Shown here piece by piece: positions 1 through 10,186 of a stretch of DNA of 64,000 nt. Each line of letters opens with the position of its first letter. Within the stretch, counting starts at the first letter, position 1. This DNA is from Prototheca cutis (taxonomy: Eukaryota; Chlorophyta; Trebouxiophyceae; Chlorellales; Chlorellaceae). Made by a program: the position numbers and the translations under genes. The notes beneath the pieces are model-generated. The model searched no databases. It saw only the letters and a program-made list of their open reading frames with translations, and had not been told where the DNA came from. Where the stretch lies: the NCBI GenBank assembly GCA_002897115.2, contig BCIH01000008.1:285372-349371 (forward strand). The letters run 5' to 3'.

Positions 1-26
1 CCCCCCCCCCCCCCCCCCCCCCCCCC
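1..26. repeat. Poly-C run at window edge
   Basis: At least 26 consecutive C residues open the window, inside the next intron of the ARMC6-like gene. On the sense (minus) strand this is a G-run about 23 nt after the donor following FDEPIVTEQ. Confidence 0.9.
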
Positions 27-48
27 AAAACCAAAAACAACAGCCCAC

Positions 49-2386
49 CTGCTCTGTGACAATTGGCTCATCAAAGTATTGGTCGAGCACGTTGTGCAGC
101 GCCGGCAGCGCCCGCCGGCTCTCGAGCAACTCCGCTTTGCAAGCATCCGCGCTGCACAGCTGCCGTAACGCGGCAAAGGCAGCCTTGATTGCTGGCGGTT
201 CCCGCACGCACCCGCTGCCTGATGCCGAGAGTCCTTCTGCTAGGTGGTTGATTCCTTTTTTCGATCACGTAGTGAGTGTGAGCTCGCGGATGTCTGTCAA
301 TCCGCAAGAGCCAAGTTCCACTGCCAGATTGGAATTAAAACCCTGCAAAGACAGACAATCCCCAGTTTCCAACACTTCCGCACCTGCTTCCGAGGCATGC
401 GGGCCCAGGGCGTCCAACAGCATACGAAGCGCGCCGTACTCGGCTGCCAGCATACACAGCTCCTCGTTGGCAGCCAGCTGTGCGGCGGTTCATGAGATGG
501 TGTGGCGTAATGCTGCCGAGCTTCTTCAGAGTGCACAGCTTTGAGCACCTGCCCAACCTAAAGGGCCTTGGCATTCAAAAAAGGAGCTGCCCACTTGGCA
601 ACAAAGCTTATCCGATTGCCGCTGCGTCCGCCTCCAAGGCCTTTCCCTTCTAACAACAGAATTTTGCCCAGAGGCATGGAATGCCTTCCCAGCGACTGAC
701 CAACAACAGCAGGCCCCCCCGCTATGCCATGCCCCGAGTCTCACCTGCTTGATGGCTGTACACAGAGGCGGCAGTGCTGCGGCATCGGCTTGGGAGCCAT
801 TGGCGGTCCTCAAGCTGCCGACCAGCACAGGCAGTGCGCGTTTACCTAGGCTCCGTGCATTTGCAAATGCACTGCAAGATGTGCGGGTGTGGAACGGGGG
901 GCGCATCATGAGCCCGTGCCAACACTTGATCGGGCCTCCAATGAAGGCCATTCCAGCCGCTGCGTGCTCCAGATCTTCACCCTCAAACAACTGACCTGGA
1001 GCTTGGGAGGGTATCATCATCGGCAGTGGTGACTGCCGTGAGGACGCTGCAAGTCGCGGCCACGCCATCGCTCCACGCGACACCGTCGCCAGTGGGCCGG
1101 GCATCCCTGCTTGCCAGCGGCGTTTCCAGCAAGGTCAGCGATGCCAGAGGCAGCCCAGAGACCAGGATGGCAGCCTTGCCGTCCTCGTGCTTTCTCGCGA
1201 GCGCTGTCGCCGCCCAAATCGCAGAAATCTTTGCCTCATTCTCCGCGTCTGCAGGGATTGTGGGATGCAGCTATTGTGACATGCTTGACCTCATTTCACG
1301 TGCGCGAAACAAGAGAAGGGTGCACAAAACCCATTTCCTGTTTCAGCCATCGCATCCGCCGGATACCTTGTCCACTCGGATACAGCCTCACCTGGGCTTG
1401 AAACCACTCGATGCAGGCGCTCCGCCACGCCGGCCTTGAGGCATGTATCCTGGTGGTCCCGCGAACCGCAGAGCTTTGCAAGGAGTTGCGTGAGCGCCGC
1501 CGAGGAAGCGCCGCTGCAGCTCTCCTCACCCACAAACTCCACCAGCGCGGCCGCAGCCTCGACGTGCTGCAGAATGAGGGCCGTCTCTTCCTGCTCATCG
1601 AGTGCCGCCAACAGTGTCTGACAAGCGGCTACAACACAGGTGGCATCGTCATTCTGGCGCTGAAGTGCCTTCGTCAAGTCCTGGAAAGCGAGCGCCGCAG
1701 GATGCCTGCCATTGCGCAAAGTGGAGAAATTGAAACTGCTTCCGACGTGCCACAGTCGGTGTGAGTGGAAGTGACTATGTCGGGTTGATCTGAGTGTCCC
1801 TTACAGGACGCCAGATTCAGGATGCGGGACCAGCATGCTTCCCCCGATGCTACTACAACAAATGACTCCCCATGCTACCACCCCAGCCCGAAATGCTCTT
1901 CCCAGCGCTGAGATCTTACCCGTCCAGCGCTTTGCCTCCGTCCACAGACTTGATGATGTTGGCCAGATCCACGCCCTGGTCTTCAAACTCGGCGATGGCG
2001 CTCTTCAGCGCCTCCTCTGGCTGCAGTGCGGGAGTGCAGTCCGGCGCTCGATTCGCAGTGCAAGACCCCCTCATCGTCTTCACGACAGCTTCGAGACCCG
2101 CACTGGACTGCAGGCTTCACGCAAGACCGCTGGCTGTAGACTGCGTGAGCCCGCGGTCTTCCAGACCCACCAGAATTTTCTTCCGTACCGTCATGTCAAA
2201 TTCCTCGATGTTCTCCTGGACCGCCTCATCAAATGTTTCCTGGGTTTATCAATGTAGACATTGTAATGAGAGCCCAAGTATCGTGCCTGCACGTTCAAAG
2301 AAACGAAATGGTCAACACCACCCCGAGCCAACCTGAGTGATCCGCCGCTTCTGCGCCATCTTCGCGAGCTGAGTCTTTGAAAACAT
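49..2386 (-). CDS. ARMC6: ARMC6-like armadillo-repeat protein, 3' end beyond window
   Basis: Armadillo-repeat protein resembling animal and plant ARMC6; its molecular role is poorly defined. Eight exons are visible (minus): 2386-2333, 2239-2189, 2020-1920, 1705-1392, 1248-996, 871-745, 477-384 and 218-49. All join in phase. The N-terminus reads MFSKTQLAKMAQKRRITQ, then ETFDEAVQENIEEFDM and a segment with EFEDQGVDLANIIK. This is the family's N-terminal signature (QETFD..V.ENIEEF; QGVDLSNIV). Later exons carry leucine/alanine-rich helices such as HPAALAFQDLTKALQ and ALPVLVGSLRTANG, typical of ARM repeats. About 388 codons are present; the family is usually near 450-500, so only the last repeat or so lies beyond the left edge. 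The last visible donor follows FDEPIVTEQ. Start chosen: the ATG that begins the conserved N-terminal motif. Confidence 0.82.
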
Positions 2387-2404
2387 CTTGGCTCTTTCAA
2401 CAAG

Positions 2405-2409
2405 TTACA
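2405..2409 (-). terminator. TGTAA poly(A) motif for DUF3605 copy 1
   Basis: TGTAA on the minus strand about 162 nt past the TAA of copy 1 and only 19 bp before the ARMC6-like start codon. It is the only such motif I see in that gap. Confidence 0.45.
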
Positions 2410-2570
2410 ACGCAAATAAATAGCAATATCAAGAGCATCAGGCGCTTTGCCGTTTAGCGGCGAAGAATAAGGAAACCACACCATGGCCCGCATGCCCATG
2501 ATCAAACTTTCACCGCGCAACGAAGGGGACGAGGTGCACCACCAACATCCAGCAGGTCCTTTGGGCCATC

Positions 2571-3970
2571 TTACGAGACAGGCTCGACTGACGTGGAACC
2601 AGTCTTCCTTCGAGAAAACACTTGGGCATGGAATATCTGTGACAAGTCGTTGAAAAGTGTGCTTTTTCTTCCTGGGACTGTGCAGCGCATCTTGAGGTCA
2701 GATGGACCACGTCGACGCACAGCTTGGGCATCGACACAGCACTGTGACGTACCGTAGGGACAGACATCAGCGCCTTGGGATTCACAAACCAGAGGTAGTC
2801 GAAGCCTCTTCTGTGGGCCGCAACATCCTGTGGAAGAGGAAGCGAGCACGAGTCGACGTGGCCGTCCTCAGGCCATCCACGGAAAAAAACCCACATCAAC
2901 CCCGGTCTGAATAAGATTTGAACAACTCTCTCCCCGTCCACCTCTTCAATTTCGTCTGGTTCCAGGAGGTGGGTGCTCCAGAGGTTGTGGTGCTCGATGC
3001 CTGGCATCAGGTTGTAGGGGAAATCCTGCAAACAGACCAGGGTGCGTGGCATAGAAAGTGCAGCCAAACATTTCCACACCCTCATTCAATACATACCCTT
3101 ATGACCATGCAGAGAAAAGACATAGAACTCGGTCCTGATTCCCCACATTTTTGAGAAAATGAATCTCAGACGTCTGAAATTCCAGTGGAATGATCGCCTT
3201 GATCTTCCCCTCTGCAATGGGATGTTTCTTTTCGTGGTGGGGTTGGGGTGGGGTGGGGAGCCTGGCAGCTCAGAGGTTGGATCCCTCACAAAGATCACGA
3301 TCGATGCCATGGTTGGAGGAGGAGGCAAATGCTGGCAATGCAGGGATCCCCTTGCACGACAGAGTATGCCAACCGCGGCAAACCTTGATCATTCTCCACT
3401 GGGACGCGAAAGATCTTGTGGAGCATGTAGCTCTCCATTGACTCGAAATCTTCCATGATTTCGTCACGAAACATCCAGTAATCTCTCATTGCCAGCGGGT
3501 CCCTTCCCAGGCTTCCCAGCGCCCCGGGTGTCCCGTCATGAATGATGCCCTCCAGCTCAGGCCAAGTCAGAGGTTCCAGCCGGATACCTAAACCAGCACA
3601 TCGCACGTTCGATTGTGAGCGAACTTAGGCATATGCTAGACACGCGTCTGCAGGTCGAGTCTTTCGTTCAAAAATCACACTTTGGTGGAATAGGAGTCCG
3701 TCTGCTGGGAGATCTCAGCTTGATAGTTGCAGTTCACCAGAGACGGCATCCCGCCCCCCAAAACCCATCGAAAGCCTCACCAGGAACGCCCCGAATGAGC
3801 TCCCAGTCCACGTTCTTGCCCTTTCTCAACTGGTCAAAAAGCTCCCGGACGCGTTGGTGCCCTTGCTGCACTGCCCTGTCGTGAGCCAAGATCTCTTCCG
3901 GGTCCAGCTCCACCCGAGCCGGCGGGTGGCTCACGCAGCTGAACAGCCGCCTGGGCTTTGAGAAAGACAT
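2571..3970 (-). CDS. DUF3605 family protein, tandem copy 1
   Basis: Member of the DUF3605 (PF12239-like) family of fungi and algae; biochemical function unknown. Six exons (minus): 3970-3781, 3587-3384, 3211-3147, 3025-2942, 2827-2753 and 2636-2571 give 227 residues plus TAA. Recognisable family segments are WPELEGIIHDGTPGALGSLG, the DFPYNLMPGIEHHNLWS block, DYLWFVNPKALMSVPT and the terminal IFHAQVFSR (family pattern: PYG..PGI.H.V.W, then VLWF.N...L.SV..., then .FHV.V.R). The next gene upstream is a paralog with exactly the same coding length (684 nt with stop) and four matching intron positions. This copy has one additional phase-1 intron (3383-3212). The donor after FLKN at 3147 is supported by the equal length; an in-frame alternative lies 18 nt further. 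No signal peptide or membrane helix is apparent. Confidence 0.75.
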
Positions 3971-4288
3971 GTCGAGGGATCAGGAGTTTTATTTTCGCAA
4001 ATCAGAACATCCTCTTTGATGCTGAGATTCAACCCTGGAAACCAGTTGCACACGACACGATCGAAGAGGTTTGGTGAAATGCTGTGACCGACGGTGATCC
4101 ACTTCTCCGCAGGTTCTGGAGGTTAAAAGTTCGGCTCTCGTCATTGATATTGACAGTGACAGCAGCATCGCAGGCCCGACCTCAACGACAGTACTTGCCC
4201 CAAAATCAAACCGTACTGTGTCCAGAACGAAGAAAAATGAAAACAAATCAAGTGGGATCGATGGCTGGTATCAAGCTGAATTCATTTC
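3971..4288. other. Intergenic, DUF3605 tandem pair
   Basis: Holds the 3' UTR of copy 2 and the promoter/5' UTR of copy 1. Nothing else seen. Confidence 0.7.
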
Positions 4289-5715
4289 CTAGTGCATGGC
4301 CTTGTCCTCTGCTTGGGCAGAGGGTCTGGAGAGCACATGAACGTGCCAGAACTGCATGCAGTTCATCCACGGCGCAAAAGTTGATGAGATTATTATCATG
4401 TGGAAGGCATGTCGAGCTTTATACGTATCATAACATGCAAGAAGAAGCCCTTCAATCCACGCAAGACTGCGTCCATGGAACCCAGCAGGACCTCCTATTC
4501 CGGGAAAATCAGCATCTCACCTGGGGGACAGACATGAGCACGGTTGGGTTCATGAACCAAACCGTTTCATGCTCGGGTCCTCTGTGCTTTGCAATCTCCT
4601 GTAATGTGGGTGGGCGAGCAGAAGGGGCATGTTTGGTGCGCATAGTCAACCCCACCGCATGCGCACGAGAGCCCTCCCACCCCCCACCTACCTCTTCCAA
4701 CTGTCTCCGGGTCAGTGGCTGCGTGGCCCACAGACAGCAATGCTCGATCCCAGGCTCAAACCAGTAAGGATAATCCTGTGCAGTGTGGGAATACGTGATC
4801 GGACACGGTGTGCAGGGTACCCAACGTACACCTACACCTTCCTGGTCGCCGGCAGTACAAGGAGGTCGGCCGCAAGGTCCGCTCGCTGTGCCGTCGCAGC
4901 GACTCCCGTCCTGGTTTGCCTGCGGCACCAGGACTGGCTTCGCCGGTCCTGACATCAGCACCCACCTTTCCACCCACCAGCCCACAGCAACCTCACGCAC
5001 GTTGGCCTTGAAGATGACGTGCTGAGTGGAGGCAAAATCCGGTGGCACGATTGCTCGCAGCTTGCCGCCCTGACTCTCATCCCGCTCCGTAGACAGCTTG
5101 AACACGGCCTCGTAAAGCCGGTCCGACATGGTCACATACCGCCGCTTGAGCTCCAGGGTTTCGGTCCAGTAGCGCTTGAGGTCTGGCAAGCTCCGGCCCA
5201 GCTGGGCCAAGGCCTGCGGCGTGTTGGCCCGGATGTGAGACACCAGCTCTTCCCATGTCGTGGGATCCCACCGAATGCCTGTGCATGTGTGTGCATGCAG
5301 GGGAGTGGGGGGGGGGTCGCCGGCCATACGTTGTTGGGGAACTGGAGTCTCCCCGCTGGCCAAACACCCGAGCCAAACCAGGCTCCACCAACAGTCTAGC
5401 TTTTCAAGGCTCATCCATGTGCACATCTTTCTATAGCTTTGAGAAGCCACAACTTGCGCTGGTCACTGAAGTAAATGGGCCGCCCGGCCTCCGGTGAGGC
5501 CGCACACACCTGCCCCTCCATAGCCGAACAGTCACCCACCCACCTGAGGCCCCCCGCAGGCTCTCGGGGTCCGGCGATTCACCGGCATCCTGCGCGGCAA
5601 AGAAGGCTGCAACCTGCTCGTCCCTGTGCTTCATGAAGGCTACGTAGGTCTCATCGGCCTGGGGTCCCACGACGGGCGAGTCGTCCTCTGTGGTCGGGAC
5701 GCAGTTTGGTGCCAT
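4289..5715 (-). CDS. DUF3605 family protein, tandem copy 2
   Basis: Second DUF3605-like gene, same strand and 318 bp upstream of copy 1, so a local duplication is likely. Five exons (minus): 5715-5544, 5278-4992, 4775-4692, 4598-4521 and 4351-4289, giving 227 residues and TAG. Segments: WEELVSHIRANTPQALAQLG, DLKRYWTETLELKRRY, DYPYWFEPGIEHCCLW, ETVWFMNPTVLMSVPQ and FWHVHVLSR. These align along the whole length with copy 1 and with the family pattern. Only scattered identity remains between the copies, so the duplication is old. Exon 2 corresponds to exons 2 plus 3 of copy 1: one intron was gained or lost between them. The function is unknown; no catalytic motif that I recognise is visible. Confidence 0.75.
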
Positions 5716-6090
5716 GTCCCTTCTGAGTTAGACCCGCGATCTCAGGCCCCCGTGAGCAGCACGATGCCCTGCTCTATATGTTGTTGTTCTACCAGGTGAA
5801 TATGGTGTGTTTAGTGGCACTAGCATTGTGCGCCTCGCGTCGATCGGCAGCCAAAAGACAAACCGCCCTCGACCGCACCGGCACCCAGGACAAAGCCCTG
5901 CCTCCGTTGGTAGTGACGCAGACCGTGTTGATGGGACCCGTGCCTGCCCACCACTCCAGTGCCTGCCACTGCCAACAGACCACATTTTCGGAGAATGTAC
6001 ATCGAGACCAAATCAAATGTTTGGGCTACCTAGAGAAAAAAGAGGGGTCTTTCAACTTCTTGGCAGAACCAAGTGCACAAGTTTTTTTTT

Positions 6091-6102
6091 GGGGGGGGGG
6101 GG
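6091..6102. repeat. T9/G12 homopolymer pair
   Basis: Nine T (6082-6090) followed by twelve G, in the 3' flank of the RNR gene, just left of the hairpin at 6120-6163. Confidence 0.85.
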
Positions 6103-6119
6103 CGGGTGATGAGGTGGAA

Positions 6120-6163
6120 GGGGGGTTGTGATCCATTGGTGGTCCAATGGACCACAACCCCCC
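6120..6163. repeat. Near-perfect 20-bp hairpin downstream of RNR stop
   Basis: Left arm 6120-6139 and right arm 6144-6163 are inverted copies with 19 of 20 matches and a 4-base loop (TGGT). It lies 67-110 nt past the RNR stop codon on the transcribed strand, so it could fold in the 3' UTR. There is no coding sequence in it, and no target-site duplication is evident to me. Confidence 0.8.
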
Positions 6164-6229
6164 ACCTGCCTCTCAACACTTCAGCAGCAGCCGCAGCAGA
6201 AGAAAGAAAAGGAGGAAAACTCCTCGTCT

Positions 6230-9200
6230 TCAGCCCGAGCACATGACGCAGGCGTCCTTGTTCTCGATGCTGCAGACCATGGCGGCGAGCGCCGCCTCGC
6301 GTGCGGCATCGGTGTCGAGCGCCGGCCGCGCGGCCGCCGCAGTCTTGACGGCCGAGGCCGGCGTGGCGGATCCAGTGCCAGCTCCAGCGCCGCCCTTCCG
6401 CGCCTCACGCCTCTTCGCAAGGGCCTGCTGGTCGACGGTGAACTTGATGGCGTCGGCGGCGGCACGGGTGCGGAGGTAGTACATGCCCGTCTTGAGTCCC
6501 TTCTTCCACGCGTAAAAGTGCAGCGACGTGAGCTTGCCAAAGTTGGGGTCAGACATGTGCACGTTGAACGACTGCGACTGGTCAATGTAGGCCCCACGGT
6601 CCGCGGCCATGTCCACCAGCACACGCTGCCGAATCTCCCACACCGTCTTGTACAACGCCTTCAAGTCGTCGGGGATGTCCAGGTCCTGGACAGAACCGTT
6701 GCCCGCAACAAGCTCATTCTTCATGTCGCCGTCCCACAGACCAAGCCGCGTCAGGTCCGACAACAGGTGCTGGTTCACCACGGTGAACTCGCCAGACAGC
6801 ACCCGCCGCACGTAAATGTTGCTGGTGTACGGCTCAAAACACTCGTTGTTGCCCAGAATCTGGCTGGTCGACGCCGTCGGCATCGGCGCGACCAGCAGCG
6901 AGTTGCGCACGCCGTGCCTCGCCACGCCCGCACGCAACGCGTCCCAGTCGAACCGACCAGAGGCGGGCTTGACGCCCCACGCGTCAAACTGAAACACCCC
7001 ACGACTCATGGGCGAGCCCTCGTACGTCTCATAGGGACCCTCCCGCTCCGCAAGCTCGCACGACGTGCGCAGCGCGGCATAGTACAGCGCCTCGAAAATC
7101 TCGCGGTTCAGCGCCGCCGCAGCCTCCGAGTCGAAGGGCATGCCCAGCAGGATGAACGTGTCGGCCAGACCCTGCACGCCCAGGCCAATGGGCCGGTGAC
7201 GCAGGTTGCTGCGCCGTGCCGTCTCGACGGGGTAGTAGTTGACGTCGATGATCTTGTTCAAGTTGCGCGTCGCCGCGCTGACCACCTCCACCAGACGGTC
7301 AAAGTCAAAGTAACGCTCGCCGGCGCCCAGGCTGCCGACAAGCTTGCGGTTCTCGCGCGCGCCCCGCTCGCGGACAAACCGAGGCAGCGCGATGCTCGCC
7401 AGGTTGCACACCGCCGTCTCGTCGGGCGCAGAGTACTCGAGAATCTCCGTGCACAGGTTGCTCGACTTGATCGTTCCCAGGTTTTGCTGGTTGCTCTTGC
7501 GGTTGCAGGAATCCTTGTACAGCATGAATGGATTGCCCGTCTCGACCTGAGCCTCCAGAATCGCAAACCACAACTGCTGCGCCTTGATCGTCTTGCGAGC
7601 CCTGCATTCGTTTCGAGGAGGTGTTCTTTTGTGCCGAGGTGTATACACATAAATATGTCTGGGGTGAGAGCTTGGTCCAGCAGGCACCCAGACACAGCCC
7701 CCCCCCCCCCCCCCCCCCCCCACCCACTTACCCTCCCCCCCCCCCCCAACCACGAACCAGAACCAAACATCCTCATGCACACCTGCCCTCGCGTTCGTAG
7801 CGCAAGTACAGCGCTTCAAATTCCTCTCCCCAGCAGTCGGGGAGCCCTGGGGCCTCGTTAGGGCAAAACAGGCTCCAGTCCTCGTTAGCCTCCACGCGCT
7901 TCATGAACAGGTCGGAAATCCACAGCGCGTAGAACAGGTCGCGGCAGCGCGCCTCTTCCTTGCCGTGATTCTTGCGCAGGTCCCTGTCGCGTCGCAGGCA
8001 TATTTTCGAGGTCAAGTGCGATGGAGTCGGGTGCTGTCAAACGGATTAAATCATAACAGGCCATTCAGTCAGATGCACTCCCCGACCCAAACTCCAAATT
8101 CCAAGCGACGCACAGCCAGTCAAAGATGTCAGCGTGCCAGGGCTCGAGGTAGATGGCAAAGGCGCCCTTGCGCTTGCCGCCGCCCTGGTCGACGTAGCGG
8201 GCTGTGTCGTTGAATACACGGAGCATGGGCACGATGCCGTTGGAGGAGCCGTTGGTCCCCCGGATGTACGATCCCGTGGCGCGGATGTTGTGCATGCTGA
8301 GGCCGATGCCGCCGGCCGATTTGGAGATGGCAGCACACTCCTTGAGCGTGTCGTAGATGCCCTCGATGCTGTCAGCCTTCATGGCAACCAGGAAGCACGA
8401 CGACATCTGGGGGCGGGGCGTGCCCGCATTGAACAGGGTCGGCGACGCGTGCGTGAACCAGCGCTGAGACAGCAGGTGGTACGTCTCCACCGCGGCGTCG
8501 ATGTCGGCCTTGTGGATGCCGACGGCCACGCGCATGAGCATGTGCTGGGGGCGCTCCACAACTCGGCCGTTGACGCGCAGCAGGTAGCTGCGCTCCAGCG
8601 TCTTGAAGCCAAAGTAGTCGTAGTCAAAGTCGCGGTCGTACACAATCTCCGAGTCAAGGCGAGCCCCGTTGGCCATGATGATCTCGTATACATCGCTGGC
8701 AACCAGCGGGGCAGGCTCGCCGTTCTTGGGGTTGATGTGGCTGTGCATCACACGCACCGTCTCCGTGAAGGACTTGAGTGTGTTCTTATGCAGGTTGGAC
8801 ACCGCAACGCGGGCCGCCAGCTGCAGCAAGAGGGTTGCAGTGTGTATGGGGTAGTTAGTAGTTTGATCAGAGAAACACCGCGGGTGGGTCGACAGAAGAG
8901 CCCCACCTGCCACCCGCCTGCCGTCCCGCACCCATCCCAGGCAGTCTTGCGCACCACGTGGCCCATGTCTGGCCCGGCAACCTTGCAAAAGCAAACAATT
9001 AACAGGTCGAAGTCACAAGTAACGGCCAAGCCCAGGCCGCCGGCAGGCCCTCCCCCTTGCCTGGGCGTAGTCGGGGTGGGTGGCCGTGAGGGATGCGGCC
9101 GTCTCCGCAGCCAGCTCATCCAGCTCGCTGGTCGTCACGCCCTTGTACACGCCAGTGGTGACCTTCTGGGCCACCAGGACCTGCATGTGATGGATTAATA

Positions 9201-9416
9201 ACGAGCATAAGCACAATGCACCGACGACCTGCCGGCGCCGGGGGGCCCAACGGACGTGCCATCGGGTGCGGCCACTTGAATTCTGCGCCTCCCACCACCT
9301 CTGCTCACCGGGTCGCAGAAGTCGGGGTTGAGGCCATAAGAAAGCTTCATAATGCGGGCCGTAATCTTGTCAAAGTGCACCGGCTCCTTGCGCCCGTCCC
9401 TCTTAACCACGAACAT
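6230..9416 (-). CDS. RNR1: Ribonucleoside-diphosphate reductase large subunit
   Basis: Class Ia ribonucleotide reductase alpha subunit, which reduces ribonucleoside diphosphates to deoxyribonucleotides for DNA synthesis with the R2 subunit. Five exons (minus): 9416-9309, 9180-9061, 8820-8114, 7983-7783 and 7601-6230, 835 residues. The N-terminal ATP cone begins [19 protein letters not shown]. Catalytic cysteines fall at residues 218 (QMSSCFL), 429 (NLCTEI) and 444 (AVCNLAS), the same numbers as in human RRM1. The mobile C-terminal redox pair is DACVMCSG (Cys830/Cys833). Conserved blocks include [20 protein letters not shown] and [13 protein letters not shown]. Intron 2 (9060-8821) must use a GC donor (CAG|GCAAGG), because conserved HPDYAQ joins [14 protein letters not shown] in frame only there. 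A low-complexity alanine/lysine insert precedes the C-terminus, making it slightly longer than animal homologs (about 790). Confidence 0.97.
7698..7747. repeat. Two poly-C runs in RNR intron 4
   Basis: C24 at 7698-7721 and C13 at 7735-7747, inside the last intron of the RNR gene. On the sense strand they are G-runs starting about 36 nt after the 5' splice site. Confidence 0.88.
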
Positions 9417-10186
9417 CTTGGCTGCTCGGGCCTGGCCGGAGGGAGCTCGAAGTTACCCTCTGGTCGTTCCTGCACCGGCAGATTCCCAAGATCGCAGAGA
9501 GGAACACCTGGAAGCGTGGTGAGCTCTAGGAATTCTGGGACTGCGCGGATGTGGGGCCAGGAGTTTTGAACTAGAGCCCCGGTGGCCCAGCTTTCAAAAT
9601 CCCGGAGCACGGCACGCGCAGCACATGCGTGCATGTCCCGGGCGCAAGCCCCCATCACCCATGACACATGTCCGGCGCACACGCCATCATCCCCGGCATC
9701 AGATGACATCATCCTGATCACAGTTTTCAGCATGGCCGAGAGCGCACGAGCCAGCGTATTGTCTGGGGCCCGGAAGTGGTGGTGTCCCACCTGTCCTCAC
9801 TGCACGGGGCAGGCCCAGCATGTCTCGAGCCAGTCATCGTCCTACTCTCGCAGACATCAGCGCGTTATGATCATTTTGATGTCATTGTACGTAGGGGATC
9901 ATGTCCAGCAAAGGGGTCGGGATTTGGGGAGGCAGCGGGAACGCGACTGGCATGTGCCGTGAACAAAGCAAATCCGGAGGAACAGCGCAGCGACAAAAGG
10001 GCCAGAAGTGCCGAGAGACTGGAAGCAAAGAAAAACGTGTAATGTTGCAGAACATAGCAAGAGTGCTTTTACTGTCTTAGTCCCTTTGTTATGGTCTGCA
10101 GGAGATGGTCCCAGGGACTGCCTGCAAAGAGCTGCCTCCGCCTGACCGGACCACACGTCCAAGCGCACGGCCCTGGCCCACCCTTC
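9417..10186. other. Intergenic, ALMT to RNR
   Basis: RNR promoter side and ALMT 3' UTR. I looked for cell-cycle type promoter elements but can name none with confidence. Confidence 0.65.

Larger units (their letters stand above)
5716..6229. other. Intergenic, RNR to DUF3605
   Basis: 3' flank of RNR (hairpin 6120-6163, T9/G12) and 5' flank of DUF3605 copy 2. No further gene seen. Confidence 0.7.

Noticed and set aside
6082..6165. Hairpin plus homopolymer considered as a transposon end
   Set aside because: Only one copy is visible, no transposase, and no clear target-site duplication; kept as a structural finding only.
6128..7861. 577-codon plus-strand open frame over RNR
   Set aside because: Antisense shadow of the GC3-biased RNR exon; Arg/Val/His-rich product with no family resemblance.
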